A stretch of DNA of 64,000 nucleotides, taken from Babesia bovis T2Bo. Lineage: Eukaryota > Apicomplexa > Aconoidasida > Piroplasmida > Babesiidae. The notes under the pieces were generated by a model. It was given only the letters and a program-made list of their open reading frames with translations. It did no database searches and was not told the origin of the DNA. This document shows, one piece after another, positions 46,521-59,743 of the stretch; positions within the stretch are counted from its first letter, which is position 1; each line of letters starts with the position of its first letter. The stretch spans positions 806,001 through 870,000 of the forward strand of contig NC_067396.1 of the NCBI RefSeq assembly GCF_000165395.2, in the 5' to 3' direction. A program made the position numbers and the translations under genes.

Positions 46521-46805
46521 TTTGGTGCAGTGATCACGACAAAGAGTACCACTCCCCTCACCAACCTCCTCTCCCAGGTCGGCAAGCTCCAATATGACAT
46601 ACGGCTCCCCTGGATCTTTGTCCTCACGCTGGCGTGGCTAGTGGCGGTACTCTACCTTGCCTTTGGTGCCATATGGCCACTGGACTGGGCACATATGAGG
46701 TCACACTGGTTACGGGGTGGAGAGCACCAGTGGCAGTGTATGTGGTATAAGGTGATGACGGGGCGCAAAGGAATGGAACTGGTGGAGTATTTTGGTAGGA
46801 AGTAG
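46521..46805 (+). pseudogene. ves1 C-terminal fragment 10 (alpha-type tail), joined to spacer 2
   Basis: TNLLSQVGKLQYDIRLPWIF, the span with the variant PLDWAHMRSH, and an alpha tail. It runs within about 20 bp into the spacer module without the usual 3' flank. Confidence 0.72.
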
Positions 46806-49690
46806 TGGCGACGTAGTGTTGGAGATTGTAAATAAATACAGTAAAAAGTAATACAATACACCAAGTAGCCAACACGCGTTACCTAGCATTACAGACAACT
46901 AGTCATAATAGTAGCACTCATTCACCACTATTTTAGTGATAAGAGTAGCAATTTTATGAGGCATACAAGTTACACGTCTTCACATAGTTACTGCCAATGC
47001 ATAGTTGTATGTGCAGTAAAACATTGGTACTACTTTTAATAGTGATTTCTTTAAGGGTTGATAGTGGTTTCTTGAAGGGATTGATAGTGATTTCTTAAAA
47101 GATTGATAGTGGTTTTCTTGAAGGATTGATAGTGATTTCTTAAAAGATTGATAGTGTTTTCTTGAAGGATTTGATAGTGGTTTCTTGAAGAGTTTGATAG
47201 TGGTTTTCTTTATGGATTTAATAGTGATTTTTTTAGGGATTGATAGTGATTTCTTTAGGGATGGATAGTGATTTTTTTAGGGATTGATATTGATTTCTTT
47301 AAGGGTTGATATTGATTTCTTTAAGGATTGATAGTGGTTTCTTGAAGGGTTTGATAGTGATTTCTTAAAGGGTTGATAGTGATTTCTTTAGGGTTTGATA
47401 GGGTTTTCTTTAGGGTTTGATAGGGTTTTCTTAAAAGATTGATAGTGATTTCTTTAGGGATTGATAGTGATTTCTTTAAGGATTTTATAGTGATTTCTTT
47501 AGGGATTGATATGGTTTTCTTTAAGGTTTAATAGTGGTTTTCTTAAAGGTTTAATAGTGGTTTTCTTAAAGGTTTGATTATCTTTAATAGTACTTTTTAT
47601 TGAATGTTTGAAGGTGTTCGGTGATGTGGGTATATTATGCCGCTGACAGCTGATCCATCTTTGTAAGATTTTTTCTGAGGCATATATCACCCTAGTGGCA
47701 TTTGATGTGACACGTAGTGTCTATACAGTGACTAAAGCTGTCCACTACATGAGGCTACACCAGGAAGCCCAGATGGTAGCTGTATCCATGGAACTAGAGA
47801 GTCACTAGCCTACACAGTTGTAACAACGTAGAGGATGGCGATGTAGACTAGTGAAGTACCAATGTTACAGAAATACTCTATATGCGACCAATATATCTCC
47901 CCACTGAATGCCGCATAAAACTGCGTCGATAACACTGTTAAGATTCCACAGGTAATGTGCACACTATCAACACTTGAAAAACACCGACTTCTCCACAAAA
48001 CCTCTGCTGCAACTACTGTCAAACTATGGTACAAAACATTTAGCCACAATAAGGCTAATCTTTCATGGAATATTTAATAAACATACTGCATTACTCCAAA
48101 TAATTACACGAGAAAACTCATTTACAGCAAATTACATAAACCCAAAATATACTTCACAAAACCACTGTTTGAAATCACTAGCCTGAAGAGAACCCCGAAC
48201 ACCTTCAAACATTCAATAAAAAGTATCAACAAACCCTAACCGGACTTTTTGGAAAACCTTATCAAAAGTAGTACCAAAGTTTTACTGAAAATGGAACTAA
48301 AGAATTACACTACCAATGTGTAAACGTCACTAGAGCCAGGTCACAGCATTGACTACCAATGTGTAAACGCTGAACTACCAATGTGTAAACGTCACTAGAG
48401 CCAGGTCACAGCATTGACTACCAATGTGTAAACGCTGAACTACCAATGTGTAAACGTCACTAGAGCCAGGTCACAGCATTGACTACCAATGTGTAAACGT
48501 TGAACTACCAATGTGTAAACGTCGCTAGAGCCAGGTCACAGCATTGACTACCAATGTGTAAACGTCACTAGAGCCAGGTCACAGCATTGACTACCAATGT
48601 GTAAACGTCACTAGAGCCAGGTCACAGCATTGACTACCAATGTGTAAACGCTGAACTACCTATGTGTAAACGTCACTAGAGCCAGGTCACAGCATTGACT
48701 AACTATGTGTAAACGTCACTAGAGCCAGGTGACAGCATTGGCAACTATGTGTAAACATCACTAGAGCCAGGTCACAGCATCGGCAACTATGTGTAAACGT
48801 CGCTAGAGCCAGGTCACAGCATTGACTACCAATGTGTAAACGTCACTAGAGCCAGGTCACAGCATTGACTAACTATGTGTAAACGTCACTAGAGCCAGGT
48901 CACAGCATTGACTAACTATGAGTAAACGTCACTAGAGCCAGGTGACAGCATTGGAAACTATGTGTAAACATCACTAGAGCCAGGTCACAGCATTGGCAAC
49001 TATGTGTAAACGTCACTAGAGCCAGGTCACAGCATTGACTACCAATGTGTAAACGTCACTAGAGCCAGGTGACAGCATTGACTAACTATGTTTCCTTTAG
49101 CCTACCCCGAATAGCCCCTACATTTCTACCAAAGTTTTGTCAACATTGGCACCAAACTTTTATGAACTTTTCATGTAACCTTGTACTACTATATACAAAA
49201 ACGTTAGCCAGTTTTACGTTTCCCTACTGTTGAAAACCCACCCAAAGGATAGCCAGTTTTACGTGTACCTACTGTTGAAAACCCACCCAAAGGATAGCCA
49301 GGTTTACGTTTCCCTACTGTTGAAAACCCACCCAAAGGATAGCCAGGTTTACGTGTACCTGCTGTTGAAAACCCGCTAAAAAGTTAGCCAACCTTCTCAT
49401 GAATCACCACTAGAATATAGTAGAGGTATCACTAGGCTTTTTCTAATGTGATTACTTGAATATTCCTCAGATGCCACTAGAATTCTACAATACCGTCTAA
49501 CCCTGTGTATACCGCAGTATCACTATTGTCTAACCCTGTGTATACCACAGTATCACTATTGTCTAACCCTGTGTATACCTAGTATCACTATTGTCTAACC
49601 CTGTGTATACCTAGTATCACTATTGTCTAACCCTATGTATACCTAGTATCACTGCTTGTAACCCTATGAAATCACTCTGTAATCTTATCC
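46806..49690. repeat. Spacer module, copy 2
   Basis: Same order as copy 1: leader, 22-bp minisatellite (47035-47590), non-repetitive core (47590-48300), two-module array (48310-49085), 45-bp array (49205-49385) and 32-bp array (49495-49675). Cores match almost base for base; arrays differ in unit number and order. Confidence 0.75.
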
Positions 49691-50440
49691 ACTTAATACC
49701 CCTAAAAGCTACTACATTTCTATGAAACCCCTGCCAAAACCGCTACTACATTTCTATCAAACCCTTGCCAAAAACGCCACTACTTTTCTGTGAAACCTTT
49801 ACCAAAATGCTACTACTTTTCTATGAAACCCCTGCCAAAACGCTACTACTTTTCTATGAAACCCCTGCCAAAATGCTACTACTTTTCTATGAAACCCCTG
49901 CCAAAATGCTACTACTTTTCTGTGAAACCCCTGCCAAATACGCTACTACTTTTCTATGAAACCCCTGCCAAAACCGCTACTACATTTCTATCAAACCCTT
50001 GCCAAAAACGCCACTACTTTTCTGTGAAACCTTTACCAAAATGCTACTACTTTTCTATGAAACCCCTGCCAAAACGCTACTACTTTTCTATGAAACCCCT
50101 GCCAAAATGCTACTACTTTTCTATGAAACCCCTGCCAAAATGCTACTACTTTTCTGTGAAACCCCTGCCAAATACGCTACTACTTTTCTATGAAACCCCT
50201 GCCAAAACCGCTACTACATTTCTATGAAACCCCTGCCAAAATGCTACTACATTTCTGTGAAACCTTTACCAAAAATACTACTACTTTTCTCTGAAACTTT
50301 TACCAAAAGTGCCACTACTTTTCTATGAAACTTTTACCAAAATGCTACTACTTTTCTGTTAAACCCCTGCCAAAAACGCTACTACATTTCTGTGAAACCC
50401 CTGCCAAAAGTGCTACTACATTTCTACTAAACTTTTTCTA
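49691..50440 (-). repeat. 0.7-kb array of the 33/34-bp repeat
   Basis: Same repeat as the 8-kb array and in the same orientation relative to the following beta gene, but about one tenth of the length. It includes a direct duplication of 234 bp (open frames at 49765-49959 and 49999-50193 encode the same peptide). Confidence 0.8.
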
Positions 50441-50719
50441 AGGTTACAACTAAACATCGACAAATGTTGATGCCCCAATCTCATTACGGATATTACATAT
50501 GACTGCCCCTGGGGACACTGTTGCGCGCCAACTGTTACACTGCCAGCCCCTATCTCTTACGGCGCGCCCTGAAAACATTGTTTCTACACTGCCTCACTAC
50601 TTAACCCCATCAACATCGGGTAAAATACACAGAAAATTGACACTATATAGTCACCATGCGATTACTATCTGCTTTATCTACATTATTTGTAGTTATTGCC
50701 CCTATAGGCACTACTTTTG
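50441..50719 (-). other. 3' flank of beta E
   Basis: Non-repetitive AT-richer sequence homologous to 33400-33600 downstream of beta D (shared GTTACAACTAAACATCGAC and ACCCCATCAACRTCGGGTAA). No gene is seen. Confidence 0.5.
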
Positions 50720-50919
50720 CTATTTAGATCCCACTACTGCTTTCACCATTACTGCTACTAGTAATGCCCCTCCACCTATTCCTAGCAATACCGCTAGTGG
50801 TATTTTCCAGGCATCATTACTCTTAACTAATGCAGCCACTAATGGACCCCCGAACACAGCTACTGTCCCTAGAGACACTGTTGCGCCGAAGGCGCCACTA
50901 CTTTGCCACTATGTCTTAC
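50720..50919 (-). other. Possible extra intron and 12th exon of beta E
   Basis: The last codons of beta E (TTT G|GT AAG ACA TAG) contain a phase-1 donor, GTAAGA. An intron of 51 nt (50919-50869) would hold the GC hairpin and end in TCTCTAG. The next exon (50868-50720) stays open for 48 further codons, starting TVAVFGGPLVAALV and including IPLAVLLGIGGGALLVAV, a second hydrophobic segment. The 51 nt are a multiple of 3, so stop readthrough would give the same frame. Whether it is used is unknown. Confidence 0.4.
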
Positions 50920-53900
50920 CAAAGAACTCCAATATACCCCTCCCCTTCTTCTTTCCCACCATCAGTTCTTCCCATGGACTAAGACTACCCTTCCTAAACC
51001 ATCCCCTACAATGCGACCTCATATGTGTCCAGTCCAGTGGCCATATGGCACCAAATGCAAGGTACAGCACCGCTACTAGCCAGGCTATTGTCAGCACAAA
51101 TATCCAGGGCAGCCTGGTGGTGTAGATGAGCTGGTTTATTTCGTTAATGAGTTTCTTGAACTCGCTGCTGCCTTCTACATTCTTCAAGGTCTCCAAGAAA
51201 TCGTGACACTTTTTTTGTGTACCTACACCACCATTTAATACCCCTAGGGCACTGTTGCGCCGAAGGCGCCATTATAGCACTATGTCTACACTATCCATAC
51301 TACTGTACTACAACTTACCTGTATCCTTGTGCAACGTCTCTACGTTACCATACCCAAAGCCATACCTGTACAACACCGGCAGTACCCCGGTACATGATAC
51401 GACAGAGGCACACTTACAGACTCCGCCACTGCCACTACCACTGCTGCATGTCGTACCGTGACTTCCTTGCTTGCAGTCAGCGCCACATCCACCAGCAGCT
51501 CCTCCCGGACCTACTACACCATTAATCCACATGACACTGTCGCGCCGAAGGCGCCCTTAAAGCACTAGAACTTACTCGTACCACACCCTTCATCTTTGCA
51601 CACTATATTCCTATAATCCTTTGCCAATCCCTCTAGTCCTGTCTTGAACTCCCCTATCAAATAGACCAACCATGACAGGTAGGTCCCGGCCATCAAGGGA
51701 CTCAACTGCCCATACTGCTGGCCACTCAGAGGAGAGAGGTATGGACAACACTTATTAGTGCCACCACTAGCACTACTACAGCCAAATAGGGTCTTTAGGG
51801 AGCCATCCGTAGTGCTGTGACTACAGGCACTACCACTAGTACTACTACTACCTACACCACCATGAGTCACTGTCAGTGGTACTACTCCATTACACTACGT
51901 CACTACCCTATACACTACCACTGCGCGCCACTGTAACGGTCCATGTCGCGCCGAAGGCGCCCTTATCTCTTACGGCGCGCCCCTATAAGCACTAGAAGGG
52001 TACTACTCCCTGTATCTATACTTACCGTTCCATGTGGTCAGTGCCTCGACCACTGCATCAGGACTGCCACTCAGCATGCTCAACCTAACATCCTGTAGTT
52101 CAGCCTCTAGCTTCCCATACACTCCCTTTCCACCACTACTGTTTCCCCCAATGTAGACTATATAGTAATAGAACCCAAAGAGGTCACCCAGGGTCCGTGG
52201 CACCGTGGGAGTAATACACGCCAGTAGTCTCAGTAGTACCACTAGGGTGCCACTAGGGCACTTTTCTGGGTCACAGTAGTATTCCAGGAGTAGTGACAGT
52301 GTATTCCCAGTGCAGTGTACAGGGTAAGTGCCAGGACTGCCTACTACACGATGAGTCCATGTGACTACCAAGGGGCCCTTATATAACTAGGGTGGGACGT
52401 ACCTCCTTGAGCTCCTGTCAGTGGCAGTGTCTTGTGCGTGTCTTTCAAATCTGTGCATACCATGAGTCACTGTTAGTCACTATTGGTTACTGTGGCGCCC
52501 AGGGGGTGCCCCTAGTGTATATACAGTGCCTTAGGGGTGCCATAGGGTACTGGGACGTACCTTTGAAGTGTTTCCCATTGTCCCAACCCATTGGGACGGG
52601 ACAAAGTTCGGGATACTTCTTGTGTGGACCCTGTTCTTTCCCGTTATGATCTACTGTCTTGTTCATGTGATCCTCGATAGATGGATAAGGGTCTCTTTCC
52701 CTGTCAGGGGTTTTGCCTCTAGTTTGATCGCAGACCATTGATCCTAGTGCATCACACAGAAATGACATCAAGGGAGAAAGCTTAGTACCACTACCAACGT
52801 TACCACCCGCACCGTCGGATATACCACAGCTCTTGGCATGCTCGTCTCCTGCCGTACCTACTACACCATTATTTCATGACTACTGTTTCGCGCCACCCTA
52901 ACGGACACTGTCAGGTACTATCTCTACTGGCGCACCTATTAATGCGCATATACACTACTCACCATCTGTTTTACATCTCCACAAGTTACTAGAACTATAG
53001 CCACTCCCCCAATAAACATCCTTACCATACCTACAACTCTGCCAACCCAGCACAGCCTCTGCACTACACTGCTTCCTCAGGAAATAGAGCTGGTAGAAGC
53101 AGTGGTAGACATATATCCTCAGTTGGTCCAGGCACTGGGCGGGAGAGCCCTCCATGTCAAAGCCAAAGAGCCCATTGGCATACATCCCATGGAGGGGGCC
53201 TACAGAGAGTGTCACTGACTGGTACTACAGGGTACTTACCAAATTTGGAGACTTCCAGGTGGTACCCGCCGTAGCAGACTTGGCCTTCCTCTAGGGGTTG
53301 TCCGTTAGACTGTGGAGCCGGTGCAGCGGGAGCTGCCGGTACCTGGGCAACTGCCTCTGCGGTTGTATCTTTCTTGTCAAGGGTACACCTCTTATTACGG
53401 TCTTTACTATGATTGGGACACTTATTCTTGTTACTTTGTCCATTATTCTGATTAGGACTACCACCTTGGTTGTTCCCATTACTGTTACCACCTACTCCAC
53501 CATAAGTCCACATGACTACCCTAGGGCACTGTTGCGCCCCTGGCGCCCTTATATATAGCACTAGACTAATGGTACTTACTTGGTACTGTCGCCTGTGCCT
53601 TGACTTCCCTTTCTATGGTCCCCTGGATACCGATGAGTACCAGTGGGCAGTAGCCACAGGCGGCCATTAGGTAGTGGGTAATATCCTTACGCTGGAGAGT
53701 GGTACTAGCCTTAGATGCACTGGTATCGTAGAGTTCTATCTGATCTACTGTTTCATTTGGTACTCCATCTTTTGGGGGATACTTTTGTTGCATCCTATCC
53801 ACCAGGTCCTTGTACCCCTGACTATAGGGCAGAGCACTTAGCCAGTATAGGATTTCACGGATTGTTCGTGGGTGACGGGGTTTCCTAGAAGAGGGTGTTT

Positions 53901-55219
53901 CTTTCTTTTCAGTGGCCGGCGAAGCCGTCACAGTTACCTTATTGGCCCCGGCACTACCTGCCCTGAAGTACCCACTGGCCAGGATGTGGAGTACCAATAG
54001 GGGGTACTTAGTACAGATTTCTTCAGTATTCTTCCCTGTAAGGGCAGTTTTTGCTCCACTATAGATACTGCTGTAGTACTCAGCTACACTATCTAGGGCA
54101 CATTGGTACTATTCACTAGGTGGGACTTACCCTTAGAAGCACCTGTAGTGAATTCTTTCCAAGGTACTCCCTTGTCTTTATCCTTTCCTGTCAACAATTC
54201 GTGCACAAATTCTCCTCCATTTTTACCTACCACACCATAAGTCCACATGCCTACCCTAGGCAGTACTCACCTTTACCTTGATTCAACCTATCCAGGTCAT
54301 AGCCCATGGCAGCCATGAATGATCCGAGACCCTTGTCCACCTCATGTAGCTTACTATCCTTCCACCTACTACTTCCATTTCCTGTTAGGAACCCCAACTG
54401 ACTGAGTCCACTCCAGATGAGACATACCGACCCTAGGAAAATACGGGCCAGGAGGTGGACCTTAGAGGGGTCACTGGATATGGTGGGCCAAAGGTAGTCT
54501 GTAGGGGTAGTGTTGGGGGTACTATCGTGTCTTTTGTAGGCCGAGAGGTAGCATTTGTTTTTACCACCAGTACACGTATTACAATCAGGACTAATACCAC
54601 AATGCTTACATTCATGACTAGCACAAGGAGTACCACCCCTATTACTACCACCAGAACCACCGTTCGCACCATTCTTGGTACAGCATTTTGTATCACCACG
54701 GGCGGCAGCACCATGATCGCACCTTTTACCAATTCCGTTACCATCTCTATTCTTCTCTTCTCCCAGAAGACAGCACTTATCCTCTTCTCCATCCTGCCAC
54801 CCAACCCACTTCTGTAGTCCCAGTGCCAACTGGTCTATCAGTGCCCTAATGACTTCGGTGCCACCAGCACAAGTATAGGTAGTACTAGTAGCTGCACTAG
54901 TTCCACCACTAAGAAGTCCCAGGTCAGTGAGCACTGGCTTGACAATGTCCTTCTCCTGTCCTAGGAGCAGGTCGTCCCAGTACCTTTTAGGGCTGGGACC
55001 AGGGGACCCCGGGGACCTGGCGTCATACAGTAGGTCCTTCACTGCTTTAGCGATAAAGCAGAGGCAACCGAATTTGGGCGCCGCCGGCGCCGTCTTCTCA
55101 TTCTTCTTACCATCCCTACCAGTTACCCTCAGGACCCAGTCAATGGCCTCCTTCAGGTTCGTGGGTGCGTCTGTTAGCTTGTCATAGGGCGTCCAGCCAG
55201 AAGCACCTGGTGCCGACAT
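50909..55219 (-). CDS. VESA1 beta subunit (ves1-beta, pair E), 11 exons
   Basis: Exons by hand: 55219-54271, 54226-54131, 54092-53580, 53491-53240, 53199-52963, 52857-52561, 52450-52403, 52340-52026, 51851-51576, 51510-51319 and 51222-50909, giving 1162 residues. All junctions are phase 1 with GT/AG borders, and introns are 38-174 nt. Most introns end in a block with a YTNAY-like branch site followed by GGTGTAGTAG. Domain order is as in beta D. Exon 1 has an expanded Gly/Asn-rich insert in the Cys-rich block, exon 4 a Pro/Ala/Gln-rich insert. The membrane span starts near residue 1096, and the tail is GKKKGRGILEFFGKT. The 38-nt and 44-nt introns around exon 2 and the exon itself are identical to beta D. 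The 3' end may be longer (see 50720-50919). Confidence 0.88.
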
Positions 55220-55512
55220 TGTGTCACCACCCCTTGTTGAGAGAGTGTCCAGTGAAAGTCAGTGGTAGTCAAGGTCAATGTATCGGGGTGGAATCCTATA
55301 TAATACAGTGGCGCCTTCGGCGCGACAGTGTCCTAGGGGATTCCACTATAACAACGGCATCATCTCAATGGCACTACCTGGTGGAATCCCATAGAATAGT
55401 ATGCGCGCCACCAATCTACGGGCGCGCTCAGTATATGTAGGATTCCACCCCGATAGCCAGACCACTGCCTCACCACTGTGAGTACTCTTGAGTACTTCTA
55501 AAGGCACTGATA
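55220..55512. promoter_or_regulatory. Divergent beta/alpha promoter, pair E
   Basis: The shortest of the three, 293 bp. Alpha side: TATATGTA then GGATTCCACC (55440-55449). Beta side: mirrored decamer at 55296-55287 preceded by TATATA. One GC hairpin (about 55311) and GCGCGCC/GGCGCGC arms lie in the middle. Confidence 0.75.
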
Positions 55513-58500
55513 ATGTCTTCTTTTAAGCCCTATTCTTCACTAACTGACGCTCCCACCAACCTGAAGGAGGCCATTGACTGGGTCCTGAGGGTAACTGGTA
55601 AGGATGGTAAGGCACTGAACAAGGAAACAGGTACGTTGGCATAGACATATGGATATAAGGGCGCCATATAAGTAATAGAGGGCGCCTTCGGCGCCACAGT
55701 TCTTAGATGGCGCGCTCCGTACTATATAGACTCACTATTTTACAGAATGCATATGTGGCCTGGCCGCGGCAGTGACTGACCTCCTGCAGTCAGTACAACT
55801 GGAGTACAATGGTAAGTAACCAGTACTAGAGTAGTACTACCTAGTACCACTACTGGTATACAGTACCTCATGGTGTCCTATAGGTTATGAGGGTGATGTT
55901 AAGAATGGCGCTGACGCCAATAAAGGCCCCCCAAAAGAGCGAGTCACAGAGTGCCTTAATGGACTATTCTCTCTAGTCCAAGGACTGGGTGGTGCCGCTG
56001 TGGTACGGACCTACATAGACCAGCTGGCACAGGTACTCAGTGCACTCGTTGGGTGGAGTAAGATAGTGACGTGTGGTAATAGTGAGTGCAATGGTGGTGG
56101 CGGTGGGAATCAACATGGCAAAGATGGCTCGTGCAAGTATCTGAAGGATGTGGAGGAAAATAAGCCGTGTGAAACATGTGGGTGTATGAAATGGGATGTG
56201 GCCGATCCGAACTCCCAAGGAACACCACTGGGAAGGAAGTGTCAGAGGTGTAGTGATAGTGGTGGTAGTAGTGCTCATAGGTGTGATTGTAGTACTGGTG
56301 ACAGCTGTAGTGCTGGGAAAGAGTGTAAATGCGCTGAAGCAGGCAAATGCTGCAAGTGTTGTTGTAAGGAGAAGTGTGGGAACTGTAAGAAGGAGTGTAG
56401 CTGTGTCGTAAATGACAAGAATGACGACACGAAAAAGCTTGAACGCCACATACACAAGGACTCGTATCAGTCGGCATATGGAGGTTTATTGAGCTTCGAG
56501 TCATACGTAGGTGGAACGAACCAGGCATACCGACAACCTATATGGAATGACCTCAGTGGTATACTACCTGGTGATAAAAATATCATAGGCCTGCTTGATG
56601 GCACAGCCAGTAATCGCCGTCACCACTGTGCTCGTATCCTCCTGGGCTCAGTATGTCTCATCTGGAGCGGACTTACCTATATGTATTGGACAGGCAAGTA
56701 CCATAAAAGTAGCCCCCGGTGGAACAACCACATCCTAGATGGTAGTGGCCTAGATGACGGTACCCTATCCCAATGGCTACAGGCCCTAGGGTTCCCAAGG
56801 GGTATGATTAATAATAGTGGTCCTAGAAATAGGTGGGATGCTATTATATGGGATGGGCATAGGGATAAGTTATATTTGGGATTCCCGGATACTGGTAATA
56901 ATAGTAATGCCCATGGCCATGACAACAATGCTAATACATTCAGAAATCCGGCTGGTATGAACTATGCAGGATACATACATACTTTAGAGAAGGGTGCATT
57001 TTGCAGCAACGGTAATGTCTTCCCTAAGAATGCTGACGACTCTAGTACTAGTGACACTAACATCCACAAATGTGGTGCCCTCATCAAGCTCTATATTCTA
57101 TCATGTGCCTACTTTACTGGATTGCAGAAAAAGCGTAGTACCCAGAGCAATACTCCTACGACTCCCAAGACCATCCGTGAGATCCTATACTGGCTCAGTG
57201 CATTGCCCTATAGTCCGGCATACCCATTGATACTGGAGCACGGCAAGAATAGGCTAACAGAGGTAACCAAGAAAACCGGAGACACTGCATCCACGACCGA
57301 GCAGTCCGAACTGAAATTCCACCAAACAGGCCGTAATCATCCCATAACCGTCCATGAATTTAACCTGTTTGCTCACTTCCAAGCGGTGACACAGTATTGC
57401 CCACTGGTCCTCATTGGTATCCAGGGTGGAATTCATAGTGCCACTAAAGGCACCGACACCACTAAAGAACCTGCCATTCACTCCCTGTACTCCAACTCTC
57501 ACTTCTCCTTCACCTACCCATCAGTTGATATCCAAGCATACAACCAGGTGGTACACTACATTAGGGGTCTGTTCTACCAGTTGTATTTCCTTAGGAAGCA
57601 ATGTGCAGTGAAAGTTGCTCTAGGAGGGAAGTGGAGGGAGTGTAGGTATGGTAATGGGGTGCTTGGGAAAAACGTTGTTAGCTGGATGTGCCTGGGGTGT
57701 GACCCCATGGAGCATGATAGAAAGGGGAGGGTAGAGAAGGTAAATGGGGAGATACTGAAGGGGGTGAAGACTGGGGGTGATCCGCTTGCGGGGGCACTAA
57801 AAACATTATTGGAGAAGATTGGTGAAGTAGTGGTCCAACTGGGTAATGCCCAAGAGGCATTGGAAGGGAAGAAGCCAGAGGCTATACTGGGGGTGAAGGC
57901 GGCACTAGAGAAGGCTAAGCAGAAACTGGAGGAGGCTAAGGGGAAACTAGGGGAGGCTAAGACGAAACTAGGGGAGCTGACGAATGGTGGTGGTGGTGGA
58001 ATACTGAAGAATGTAGAGGATAAACTGGGGGAGCTGACGAAGGGTGATAGTGGAGCACTACATACACTAGCGAATGGTGGTAATACTGCTGGGTCATTAC
58101 AGCAGGTATCAAGTAGTGAACATGAGTGGGAGAAGGATTACAGTAGTGCCAAGGATAAGATAAGTGAGGTTATCCATAAGATACAGGAAGTATTGAATCT
58201 ATTGAAGGAGTGGGCCGAAAAGAAACAAGACGATGATGTGTTGAACGTAAATAAAGGTGCACTGCTAGATGACATCAAAAAGCTCCAAGACATCTGCAAC
58301 TGTCCCAAATGCCCACCGTGCCATGAACACGCCAACAAGTGTGGCCGACAGCCACAGTCCAAGTACTGTGACAAGTGCCACCAACAGTACATGGACGGCT
58401 TCCCCTCTCCCCTCCAGGCATTCCTCGAGGACAGGTTACCAGGGTTTAGTTGTGATGTAGTACGAAACAATGACAGCGAACAGCCATACCCTCCTGCTGC

Positions 58501-59743
58501 ATCCCACTTAGGACACTGTAATGGTTCCGGCCAATGCTGCCCATTGCCCATGGGATTTAGAGGTCAATTCTATAGTGGCAGCACCAGTGATATGACTGGC
58601 TCAAGACTCTACGGGATCCTCTACTTCTTTAGTAACGAGAACATGATGCAGTCATGTGTCTATACACTAGTGAGAGTTACAGCAGCTCTCAGTGCCACTA
58701 CACCACAGGTACTGGGTGATGTATTCGGGTTCTTTAGGGGTGGTATTGGAGAGAAGGAAAGGGGAAAGAACAAGCAGGGAACAGGTGGGATAGCGTGTAA
58801 GCACGAAGGCGATCCTTCTACTGACACGGATAAGAGTAAGTACTTTTGCGGCTGGTGTGCCTCTGGGTTAAGGGATGTGGTAAAGAAGATAGAGTGGATA
58901 CCTAATGGGAACGGAACGGATGGAGGGTCATACAGAGGGACTCTCGGTAAAGCACTAATAGAGATTAAGGGCGAGAAGGGTAGTAGTGGTGGTAAACAGC
59001 CAGCATCACAGCCCAATACTACTGCCCTCTCAAGACTCACTAAGAACTGCCAGTACCTCTCCCCCCTAACCGGTGAACTCTATACAGCAGTGAGTGCCAC
59101 TTTCGGTCACGTCTACCTCTCATGGGTACTGTACCTATCAGATGCGCTGCATTCAGGACTAGAGTCACTGTCTGACGCATTCAAGCAGATTGAATGCCGG
59201 GGCTGTAGAGGCTGTGACCCCAATAAGTGCAAGAAGGGAAGTCACGGTGTGACGGGTGGTGGCCTGTGTGGATGCCAATCAATCGTATCATGTACCGGGG
59301 TACTGCCAGTGCTGTATAGGCATGGATTCAGCTACGGTAACCCATTCAATCTGGAGGGGTTCCAACAGGGGGATGGGAAGACGGATGGGCAGTATGACAT
59401 CACGAAGGCAGGCAGTACTAAGAAGTGTCACGAGTTCCTGGAGAGCCTGAACAAAGTACTAGAGGACAAGCAGGCTGCCTCTAATGCCCACCCCCTAAGC
59501 AACCTCCTTACCCAGGTCGGCAAACTCCAATACGACATACGGCTCCCGTGGATCTTTGTTCTCACAGTAGCGTGGCTAGTAGCAGTACTCTACCTAGCCT
59601 TTGGTGCCATATGGCCACTGGACTGGGCGCATATGAGGTCACATTGGTTACGAGGTGGTGAACACCAGTGGCAGTGTATGTGGTATAAGGTGATGACGGG
59701 ACGCAAAGGAATGGAACTGGTGGAGTATTTTGGTAAGACATAG
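55513..59743 (+). CDS. VESA1 alpha subunit (ves1-alpha, pair E), 3 exons
   Basis: Exons are 55513-55630, 55746-55811 and 55884-59743, giving 1347 residues; both introns are phase 1. Same domain order as the other alpha genes: PTNLKEAIDW, GLAAAVTDLLQSVQLE, a Cys/Lys-rich block (KCCKCCCKEKCGNC), ARILLGSVCLIWSG, TIREILYWLSALPYS, a coiled coil with repeated KLEEAKGKLGEAKTKLGEL, CNCPKCPPC, FSYGNPFN, a membrane span from about residue 1282 and a tail ending FGKT. The FGKT end (GGTAAGACATAG) matches the beta tail end and contains a splice-donor-like GTAAGA. A tract near 56960-57125 is identical to alpha A. Confidence 0.92.

Noticed and set aside
50499..51125. Plus-strand frame of 208 codons
   Set aside because: It overlaps beta exons 11 and the putative 12 on the other strand and its content mirrors them, so it is a shadow.
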